Positions 1 through 6,343 of a stretch of DNA of 12,153 nucleotides are shown one piece after another. The first letter of the stretch is position 1; each line of letters begins with the position of its first letter. Both the position numbers and the translations under genes were made by a program. The notes beneath the pieces are model-generated. The model was not told where the DNA came from and did no database searches. It saw only the letters and a list, made by a program, of their open reading frames with translations. This DNA comes from Ruminococcus flavefaciens (GTDB lineage Bacteria; Bacillota; Clostridia; Oscillospirales; Ruminococcaceae): the NCBI GenBank assembly GCA_902796705.1, contig CADBQF010000318.1:1-12153 (forward strand), read 5' to 3'.

Positions 1-726
1 CGGGGTAGCCTCATCGTAGTCAAGGACATTGACATTGATGCTGTGTCCGGCAGTTGCTTTGAATGAGATCACGTCGTTCTTCCACGGCTCTTCCGGATTG
101 GAGAAGGAATCTCTTTCGCCTCCGCTGAGAGTCATTCCTTCGATGTTGTCTGTTTCGTGACAGTTGGTGCGGTTTATCGCATCTTCGAGCGTAAGCTCCG
201 ACTGGCTGTCATCGCTTTTCAGGATCACACCGTCAACAGAAACAGTTCTTGCCGAGACCGGAAACATTGAGTATTCCGGCTGGACTGACGGAAGCACAGA
301 GAATGCTTCGGTCATGATCCCGTCTGTGTTGCCGCCGCTGATCTTTATCAGCTTGTAATGTTCTTTTGATTCACCTTCGCCATAGGTGTATCCAAACGGA
401 CCGGAAGTATCATCACCGACCGCATGGACAAGCAGGTAGTAGGTATTGCCGGGGATATTGGCACTGATCTGTTCTCCGAAGACGTTTTCAAAGCTTATCG
501 AAGCATGAAGATCATTAGCACTGAGCCATTCAAGGTCTTCACCGGTGAGAGTGAAGCCGTTGACAGGTGAAGCGGCGTTATAATGCCCTGTATCTTCGAT
601 ACCAGCCGAACCGACTATATGCCGGTTTTTGACGGCTGAAGATATCTCTTTTGCCGAGACCCCACTCAAGCCTACCGCTGCTGCGGCAAACACAGACATC
701 AGACGTTGTCTGATGCTTTTTGTCAT
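1..726 (-). CDS. Secreted protein of unknown function, N-terminal part (runs off the window)
   Basis: I read 242 codons without a stop on the minus strand; the 3' end lies outside the window. The start at 726 is chosen because AGGAGG (739-734) sits about 7 nt upstream. A second in-frame ATG at 732 is too close to that site. The N-terminus (MTKSIRQRLMSVFAAAAVGL) is a classical signal peptide: basic n-region, Ala-rich core, and a probable cleavage after Val-Ser-Ala at residue 25. The mature part is Ser/Thr/Gly/Asp-rich with many aromatic and beta-type stretches, as in extracellular modules. I see no catalytic motif and no dockerin in the visible part, so no family is assigned. It lies downstream of the methyltransferase gene on the same strand but has its own promoter. 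No clear terminator separates the two, so some read-through is possible. Confidence 0.85.
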   Translation of the reverse strand, partial: MTKSIRQRLMSVFAAAAVGLSGVSAKEISSAVKNRHIVGSAGIEDTGHYNAASPVNGFTLTGEDLEWLSANDLHASISFENVFGEQISANIPGNTYYLLVHAVGDDTSGPFGYTYGEGESKEHYKLIKISGGNTDGIMTEAFSVLPSVQPEYSMFPVSARTVSVDGVILKSDDSQSELTLEDAINRTNCHETDNIEGMTLSGGERDSFSNPEEPWKNDVISFKATAGHSINVNVLDYDEATP

Positions 727-751
727 TAACATTCCTCCTATATCAAATTTA

Positions 752-780
752 TGCAGAGTCGAAAAACCAATTACTCTGCA
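752..780 (-). other. 5' stem-loop in the leader of the secreted-protein mRNA
   Basis: The 8-base arms TGCAGAGT (752-759) and ACTCTGCA (773-780) are perfectly complementary around a 13-nt loop. The predicted transcription start (about 779) lies at the outer edge of the hairpin, so the mRNA would begin with it. It could protect the 5' end from decay, or as DNA it could be an operator just downstream of the -10. The pairing is seen; the role is inferred. Confidence 0.5.
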
Positions 781-785
781 CACTT

Positions 786-814
786 ATTATATAATATAGC
801 AGGCTGAATGTCAA
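786..814 (-). promoter_or_regulatory. Sigma-A promoter of the secreted-protein gene
   Basis: On the minus strand a perfect -35 TTGACA (814-809) is followed after exactly 17 bp by a perfect -10 TATAAT (791-786). The predicted start is near 779, which leaves a leader of about 50 nt before the ATG at 726. Confidence 0.85.
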
Positions 815-860
815 TAGAATGTTAGGTATTTCTTTAAAAAAATTGAATTGTTTAGTTCTT

Positions 861-3089
861 TTATAAAAACGGATGCTTTTTAAAATCCCAGCTCGTTTCA
901 AAAGCGTCCCAGTCTTCCTTTGAAATATCGGTGCATTTCGTGGAAAGCTCGGTGATCCGGGCTTTTGTGTCCACATCGCACACTACAGGCAGACGTGCGA
1001 CATCGCCTGCGTTCATGTTCATAGTCGGGTTTATCATGGAGGTGAAAACGCCTGCTATTTTAGAGTTCAGCAGACCGAGCATGAAGCAGATATCGTCCTC
1101 GCCGGGGAAGATGCTCATTCCGGCTACGTTGAACATGAAGTTCTCATCATATATCCTTGCTGAAAAGCAGCCGCTCGTTACAAGCGACCAGCTTACAGAC
1201 GGCTTGAAATTATAAGCAAGATTCTGCGGACGTGAGCGGAGCGAGCCGTTCTCGTCCGTGAATGAACAGATCGCTTCACCGTTATTTTCCCAGTCAGCGA
1301 CGTACTCACGGTTGCCGTACCAGCGGCGGAATTCTCCGCCCTTGTTGATAGCGTACCATTTTTTGTCGGGGGAGTACGTGAGAGCTGTACGGGTGATGTC
1401 TGTCTCTGCCCAGAACCGGAGAAAACGCTTATTATCGCCGGTTATAAGTCCTTGCTTCGGAGGGTGCAGCTCACCGAGCGGAGTGTTCCTGAAAGCTTTT
1501 GTCAGTTTCGGGCTGCACCAGTAAACGAGCGGTATTCCGGGAACATAGGCAAAATGCAGCGGCGGAACGCTGAAACGGTAGGGGAGCGTTGCATCTGCGG
1601 CGGCTTCGGCAGTCTTCCTGTATTGGACTTCCATTCCGCCCCTGAATCCCGACAGCCGCAGATATGTGCCGTTTTCACCGGTATATCTGTTTTTGAGAAC
1701 GAAGCTGCAAACCGGTACGGTAGCTTCATCGAAAGCTGCATACTCGAAGTGGATAAGTGTCCTGACAGTGCATTTACCGAGGATAAAATGCCTCAATGGT
1801 TCATATGAACTTATGAACATCCATACATACGGAGTGAGAAAAGCCGTATAACCGCTTTCTTTCGTCAGTTCGGAGCATCTTGCGACGAAAGCCGAAAACA
1901 GGTCGGAGGAATATTCCGGGTAGTATTGCCTTACGGTATCCGAAAGCTCCCTGCACATAGCAGAACTTGTCAGATAAGGCGGATTTGTCACGCAAACGTC
2001 GTATTTCCGGGAGAGCATCTTTGCGGCACGAAGCATCATGCGGCATTCAGCAGGAGCGTCCTTTTCATCAGGCAGACCGTCCGGGAGACTGATATGCAGC
2101 AGAGAACCGGCAGCAGCGGCATTTCTGAACTGTACAGCGAGCTTTCTGAGAGGAGCTGTGAGGGATCTCATATATTTCTGCGGAAGCGGCTCTATGCAGG
2201 CGATATCCGGCGATATCCCGGCGGAAAAGATGTCCCTGTCATATTTTGCGGCTTTCATCATCAGAGCGAATCCGGCGATACGGCAGGTGTTCCTGTCGAT
2301 GTCCGCACCGCTGATATTATCCCGGAGAATGAGCCGGACGGCTTCTTTTTCGCTGATACCGCATTGCTTGTAGAGTTTTATGAAGTATTCAAAGGCATAG
2401 ACAAGGACGTTTCCGCTGCCGGCACACGGATCTATAAAACGTACACCGGCAGGGGATAAAACCGCATTCTCTTCCGTGAGAACTTCTTTTCTGCCGAAGT
2501 AAAGCTCCGAGGGCGGTACTTTTCCGCCGAGGTCTTCCCATAGCTGACCGAGCGAATTGTCGGTCATGAAGCGGACGATCCATTCCGGAGTGAAGATCTG
2601 CGTCGCAGCCGGGAGCTTTTCGGGAGTGACTTTTGACCTTCCCTTTGAAGCGAGTATCTCGTCTTTCACCGGAGCAAGATAATACTGATACAGCCTGCCG
2701 ACAAGCTGGACATTGTCTCTCCACATCTCCGCCGGAACTGAACAGAGCAGAGCGGCGGCACTTCCGGGAAGATGCAGGTCTTCCGGGAAAAAGTCTTCAT
2801 TTACAGGCGGAAGACCTTCCGTTATCTCCGGCATGAGTTTTTCGATAAAATGAAGTGTGCTGATGAGAGTTTCACGGAATTTTCGGTGTCCGCCTCCGGT
2901 GTACGAAAGAGACATTCCCTCTGCGAGAAGTCCGTTCATTTCCATATACCTGAGCGATGCGAGCCGGAAGAAAAGCCCGAAAGCGGTATCTTCCGCTGTG
3001 AATGACGATATATCGTCCACGCCGGCTGCAAATGAGAGGAGTTTCTCCCTTATCCCGACAGCAGCGGCTAAAAGTTCATTTCTGTTCAT
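861..3089 (-). CDS. pglX: BREX PglX-like adenine-specific DNA methyltransferase (short, stand-alone)
   Basis: 742 aa, class I N6-adenine methyltransferase of the PglX/Eco57I-like family, which transfers methyl from SAM to adenine in a specific DNA site. SAM-binding motif I is DPCAGSGN (220-227) and catalytic motif IV is NPPY (369-372). An N-terminal helical region (1-165) leads into the family signature TPEWIVRFMTDNSLGQLW (167-184). The GLITGDNKRFLRFW segment (547-560) matches the GLxTGDNxxFLR block of PglX. The C-terminal DWDAFETSWDFKKHP (726-740) is also typical, but full-length PglX (about 1,200 aa) continues well past it, while this protein stops there. The start is supported by AAGAGG about 6 nt upstream. 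No pglZ, brxC/pglY, brxL, brxA/B or restriction gene is visible; the neighbours are secreted-protein genes. It has its own promoter and a palindrome in its leader. It may be an orphan epigenetic regulator or a defence remnant. The enzyme class is sure; the role is not. Confidence 0.88.
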   Translation of the reverse strand: MNRNELLAAAVGIREKLLSFAAGVDDISSFTAEDTAFGLFFRLASLRYMEMNGLLAEGMSLSYTGGGHRKFRETLISTLHFIEKLMPEITEGLPPVNEDFFPEDLHLPGSAAALLCSVPAEMWRDNVQLVGRLYQYYLAPVKDEILASKGRSKVTPEKLPAATQIFTPEWIVRFMTDNSLGQLWEDLGGKVPPSELYFGRKEVLTEENAVLSPAGVRFIDPCAGSGNVLVYAFEYFIKLYKQCGISEKEAVRLILRDNISGADIDRNTCRIAGFALMMKAAKYDRDIFSAGISPDIACIEPLPQKYMRSLTAPLRKLAVQFRNAAAAGSLLHISLPDGLPDEKDAPAECRMMLRAAKMLSRKYDVCVTNPPYLTSSAMCRELSDTVRQYYPEYSSDLFSAFVARCSELTKESGYTAFLTPYVWMFISSYEPLRHFILGKCTVRTLIHFEYAAFDEATVPVCSFVLKNRYTGENGTYLRLSGFRGGMEVQYRKTAEAAADATLPYRFSVPPLHFAYVPGIPLVYWCSPKLTKAFRNTPLGELHPPKQGLITGDNKRFLRFWAETDITRTALTYSPDKKWYAINKGGEFRRWYGNREYVADWENNGEAICSFTDENGSLRSRPQNLAYNFKPSVSWSLVTSGCFSARIYDENFMFNVAGMSIFPGEDDICFMLGLLNSKIAGVFTSMINPTMNMNAGDVARLPVVCDVDTKARITELSTKCTDISKEDWDAFETSWDFKKHPFL

Positions 3090-3105
3090 ATCGACCTCTT
3101 GAAAC

Positions 3106-3118
3106 GTACATGATGTAC
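3106..3118. promoter_or_regulatory. 13-bp perfect palindrome, candidate operator of the methyltransferase gene
   Basis: GTACATGATGTAC (6-bp arms around one G) lies between the predicted transcription start and the ribosome binding site of the methyltransferase gene, about 17 nt from its ATG. A second palindrome, ATCATGAT (3132-3139), overlaps the -10. This placement fits a repressor site. No regulator gene is visible nearby, so the binding protein is unknown. Confidence 0.45.
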
Positions 3119-3134
3119 TGATTTTGTGTAAATC

Positions 3135-3163
3135 ATGATATCACATAAGGCCAGAAAAGTCAA
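3135..3163 (-). promoter_or_regulatory. Extended -10 promoter of the methyltransferase gene
   Basis: Minus strand: -35 TTGACT (3163-3158), 17-bp spacer, -10 TATCAT (3140-3135) preceded by TGA, giving an extended -10. It diverges from the CotH promoter, with the two -35 boxes about 58 bp apart. A 7-bp inverted repeat, AGAAAAG (3153-3159) with CTTTTCT (3168-3174), overlaps the -35 box. Confidence 0.75.
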
Positions 3164-3220
3164 ACGGCTTTTCTCTGTATGCCAAAAACTGACCAATATT
3201 TGCGGAAATTGTATATAGAG

Positions 3221-3249
3221 TTGACAAAAAGAGATGTTGATGTTATAAT
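3221..3249 (+). promoter_or_regulatory. Strong promoter of the CotH gene
   Basis: Perfect TTGACA (3221-3226), 17-bp spacer and perfect TATAAT (3244-3249) with an upstream TGT (extended -10). The predicted start is near 3256, leaving a leader of about 34 nt that carries AGGAGGT (3276-3282) ahead of the ATG at 3290. Confidence 0.9.
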
Positions 3250-3289
3250 TTTCGTGTATAGAAGGGACTAATTCCAGGAGGTCTGATAT

Positions 3290-6031
3290 ATGAAGAATAA
3301 ATATTTAAAAAATACACTTGCAGGCATCATGAGCTTAGTGATGACAGCAGGAGCAGCACAGCTCACCGAACCGGTAAAAACATCGGCAGCCGGAACGGTC
3401 GTATTCAACGAGGTATGCACCAAGAACACTCTTCTGCCGGCTCCCGACGGAGGACTTTATGACTTCGTTGAGTTCTACAATCCTGGCGGAGAGAGCGTTG
3501 ACCTGAGCGGCTGGGGACTTTCCGACAAGGAAGCAAAGCCGTACAAGTTCACTTTTCCGCAGGGAACAGCCGTTGCTCCCGGACAGAGACTCACGATATA
3601 CTGCGACAGCACAGCAGGTGCGGAGAATACATCGATAGCTCCGTTCGGACTTTCTGCGTCCGGTGAGACTCTTATCCTCACAGATGCAGCCGGAAACAAG
3701 GTCACTGATATCACAGTCGATGCTCTGGCATCTGATACTTCCTACGGACGCTATCCGGACGGAAGTGCTGATTTTTTTGTCATGAGATGCACTCCCGGAA
3801 GCGAGAATGCTGCCCCGGAAGGCTCTGATGCAGTGAAGCTCCCGGCTTTTTCGGCAGACAGCGGATTCTATGACAATTCGTTCCAGCTCACGATAACTGC
3901 ACCGGACGGCTGCGAGATATATTACACGACAGACGGCAGCGATCCGACAGCAGATTCAGCAAAGTATACTTCTCCTATAGAGATAAAGGATATGTCTGAT
4001 TCGCCTAACGTACTCAGTGCGAAAACAGACATAAGTGCATCAGGTGCAGAAGCTCCGTCAGAAAAAGTTGACAAGGCTGCTGTTGTCCGTGCCGTATGCG
4101 TTGACAGTCAGGGAAGAACGAGCAATATCGTTACAAAAACTTATTTCGTCGGAAAGACGAATACTGATTTCTATAAAAATATGAAGGTCGTTTCTCTCGT
4201 TACCGATCCCTCGAATCTCTTTGATTACGAGAAAGGCATCTATGTCAAGGGCAAGGTCTTTGACGAGAAGAACGGCGGCGGCGGTCAGCCCCAGAACCCG
4301 TGGGGAGGCTTCGGCGGTTTCGGCGGCTGGGGCATGATAAACCCTTGGGAAATGGAAGCCAACTACACCCAGAAGGGCAGAGAATGGGAGCGTGAAGCCA
4401 CAATGGAGATGTTCTCCGGCGGCGAGACTGTCATCTCTCAGAATGTCGGTATCCGTATCAAGGGTGCTGCATCACGTTCCGCACCGCAGAAGAGCTTCAA
4501 TGTCTATGCACGTCAGGATTACGGCAAGCCGGAATTCGAGTTCGATTTCTTTGACGGAACTTCCACAAAGGCAAAGAACGGCAAAGCTATCAAGAAATAC
4601 GAATCAGTCGTACTCAGAAACGGCGGAAACGACTCCGGATATGCTATGTTCCGTGATTCCATAAATCAGTCGCTCGTTTCTGACAGGGATTTTGCATATC
4701 AGGCTACGAATGAGTGCATCGTCTTCATCGACGGCGAATTCTGGGGTATCTACCAGATCACGGAGAAGGTTGACGGCGACCACATCGACGCTCACTACGG
4801 CGTTAATAACAAGGACATGATCCTCATAAAGAACGGCGAAACAGAAGAGGGAACTGAACAGGATCTCAACGAGTGGAACGACCTTATCCGCTCCTTTGCG
4901 GAGAGCGATATGTCGCAGGACGCCAATTATCAGAAATTCGAGCAGGCGTTTGATGTGCAGAGCTACATAGATTATTTCGCAGCACAGATCTTCTGGTCTA
5001 ACGATGACTGGCCGCAGAACAACTTTGCTGCATGGAAAGCTACTGTCACCGACGAGACAAATCCCTACGCCGACGGCAAGTGGAGAATGTTCCTCTTTGA
5101 TACGGAATCCGGTCTTGGACTCTACAATAGCGAATCGAAGTCTGTCCGTGCCGACTGCTTCACACGAATCTCACAGACGAGAGACAGCAACGAGTGCAAG
5201 ATGTTTATAAATCTTCTCAAAAACGAGAAATTCCGTGAGCAGTTCACTCTCACTATGATGGATCTTTCCAACTACAATTTCGCTCCTGAGAAGACAGAGA
5301 AAGTCATCGGCTACTACAAGAACAACTACCAGCAGCAGATAATCAGCACTCTCCGCAGATTCTACGGCACATCTCTCGCCGGAAACAAGGCAGAGGAGCG
5401 TTTCAACAGCGAGTACAGGACTATCTCTGATTTCTATCAGAACCGTTCAGGCTATGTGAAGCAGACTATGAAGAATTCCCTCCGCCTCACAGGAAATACT
5501 GACAAGATCACTGTAAATAACGATACATCGAGCGGAAGCATAAAGCTCAATACTCTTCTCCTCAAGGACGAGAGCATCTGGACAGGCGAATACTTCACTG
5601 ATTTCCCCGTTACGATAACAGCACTCCCGGCAGAGGGAAAATCGTTCGACCACTGGGCAGTGAACGGCGGAAATGTTCCGGAGTCTCAGCTCACTTCTCC
5701 CGAAATATCGGTAAATGTTCAGGGCGGAGTTACAGTAACGGCGATTTATAAAGACGGCGAACCCACGAGCGAAGATAAAGATGTCGTTTACGGCGATGCC
5801 AACTGCGACGGAAACACTGATATCTCCGATGCTGTTCTCATAATGCAGTTCCTTGCAAACCCCGAAAAATACCCGATAAGTCAAAAAGGCCTTGCAAACG
5901 CTGACTGTGTTGACGTTCCGGACGGCGTAAGGTCTATAGATGCACTCGCTGTCCAGATGGTGGAAGCAGGTTCGCTCACCAAGAATGACCTTCCTGTAAC
6001 AGCAGAAAAGCTCAATGAACTCCAGAAATAA
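3290..6031 (+). CDS. Secreted dockerin-bearing CotH kinase-family protein
   Basis: 913 aa, multidomain exported protein. In order: signal peptide (1 to about 23); lamin-tail-like domain (about 36-150, VVFNEVCTKN, VDLSGWGLSD); chitobiase/hexosaminidase C-terminal-like domain (about 185-288, GCEIYYTTDGSDPT); CotH kinase domain (about 296-690); InlB-like beta repeat (about 774-822, FDHWAVNGG); type I dockerin (833 to about 892). CotH landmarks are KGAASRSAPQKSF (391-403), RNGGND (443-448), the Tyr488/Glu492 block, NDDWPQNN (571-578) and FDTESGLG (603-610); the last two carry the conserved acidic and Asn residues expected for metal/ATP binding. A Gly/Trp-rich insert spans 329-353. Dockerin repeat 1 has all calcium ligands (D836, N838, D840, D844, D847); repeat 2 (872-884) has a one-residue insertion. 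In this family CotH phosphorylates protein Ser residues (spore coat CotB in Bacillus); cellulosomal CotH substrates are unknown. The protein should dock onto a cohesin scaffoldin outside the cell. Confidence 0.93.
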   Translation: MKNKYLKNTLAGIMSLVMTAGAAQLTEPVKTSAAGTVVFNEVCTKNTLLPAPDGGLYDFVEFYNPGGESVDLSGWGLSDKEAKPYKFTFPQGTAVAPGQRLTIYCDSTAGAENTSIAPFGLSASGETLILTDAAGNKVTDITVDALASDTSYGRYPDGSADFFVMRCTPGSENAAPEGSDAVKLPAFSADSGFYDNSFQLTITAPDGCEIYYTTDGSDPTADSAKYTSPIEIKDMSDSPNVLSAKTDISASGAEAPSEKVDKAAVVRAVCVDSQGRTSNIVTKTYFVGKTNTDFYKNMKVVSLVTDPSNLFDYEKGIYVKGKVFDEKNGGGGQPQNPWGGFGGFGGWGMINPWEMEANYTQKGREWEREATMEMFSGGETVISQNVGIRIKGAASRSAPQKSFNVYARQDYGKPEFEFDFFDGTSTKAKNGKAIKKYESVVLRNGGNDSGYAMFRDSINQSLVSDRDFAYQATNECIVFIDGEFWGIYQITEKVDGDHIDAHYGVNNKDMILIKNGETEEGTEQDLNEWNDLIRSFAESDMSQDANYQKFEQAFDVQSYIDYFAAQIFWSNDDWPQNNFAAWKATVTDETNPYADGKWRMFLFDTESGLGLYNSESKSVRADCFTRISQTRDSNECKMFINLLKNEKFREQFTLTMMDLSNYNFAPEKTEKVIGYYKNNYQQQIISTLRRFYGTSLAGNKAEERFNSEYRTISDFYQNRSGYVKQTMKNSLRLTGNTDKITVNNDTSSGSIKLNTLLLKDESIWTGEYFTDFPVTITALPAEGKSFDHWAVNGGNVPESQLTSPEISVNVQGGVTVTAIYKDGEPTSEDKDVVYGDANCDGNTDISDAVLIMQFLANPEKYPISQKGLANADCVDVPDGVRSIDALAVQMVEAGSLTKNDLPVTAEKLNELQK

Positions 6032-6100
6032 AATAACAGGGTTGCAGCAAAGTACACAAACAGGTCAAACAAAGTTCTATCAAATTTGTTATAAAAATTA

Positions 6101-6129
6101 TTGACAAATAATTAATAAGATGATATAAT
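6101..6129 (+). promoter_or_regulatory. Strong promoter of the structured leader and LRR gene
   Basis: Perfect TTGACA (6101-6106), 17-bp spacer and perfect TATAAT (6124-6129) with TGA just upstream (extended -10). The predicted start is about 6136, directly at the first predicted helix and about 208 nt before the ATG at 6344. The gap after the CotH stop (6032-6100) holds only a weak A/T-rich inverted repeat, AACAAA/TTTGTT, and no convincing terminator. Confidence 0.88.
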
Positions 6130-6135
6130 TATTCT

Positions 6136-6343
6136 TGCCGGTAGTTTAGTTAAAACGATCTTCCAGATAGAAGCAGCTTGCTGCCCGGCCGTCCGGATAG
6201 TTCAACCTGAGAATGCTTTTCCCCCGAAAAGAGACTGCGGTGTGACTCCGCTTCGGACGTTTATTTTATATGCCCGGCATACGGGAGAAACGGTTGACCG
6301 CCTTTCATCTCCCGGAGCTGCGGTATATCTCCGAGGTGACGAT
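6136..6343 (+). promoter_or_regulatory. Long structured 5' leader, candidate cis-regulatory RNA
   Basis: Three structured parts can be drawn by eye. Part 1: GCCGG (6137-6141) pairs with CCGGC (6185-6189) and encloses three small hairpins (GTTT/AAAC, CTTC/GAAG, and GCAG-CTTG-CTGC), a cloverleaf-like four-way junction. Part 2: CGTCCG (6190-6195) pairs with CGGACG (6254-6259) and encloses CTTTTC/GAAAAG (6216-6231) and GCGG/CCGC (6237-6251), a three-way junction. Part 3: CGGGAGA (6282-6288) pairs with TCTCCCG (6308-6314), in competition with CCCG/CGGG (6273-6285) and with CGGAG/CTCCG (6313-6333). The last touches the ribosome binding site AGGTGA (6334-6339). I do not recognise a known riboswitch class. 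It could also be a separate RNA upstream of the gene. Confidence 0.5.

Noticed and set aside
1926..2459. Plus-strand open frame of 177 codons
   Set aside because: Lies wholly inside the methyltransferase gene in antisense; its product is Cys/Arg-rich with no domain, and no ribosome site or promoter supports it.
6137..6209. Possible tRNA gene
   Set aside because: The shape is cloverleaf-like, but the acceptor stem is only 5 bp, the anticodon loop lacks T33, and GTTCAACC has no T-stem around it.
6242..6343. GTG start that would extend the LRR protein by 34 residues
   Set aside because: No ribosome site before it, it falls inside a predicted hairpin loop, and the ATG at 6344 has AGGTGA and leads straight into the membrane anchor.
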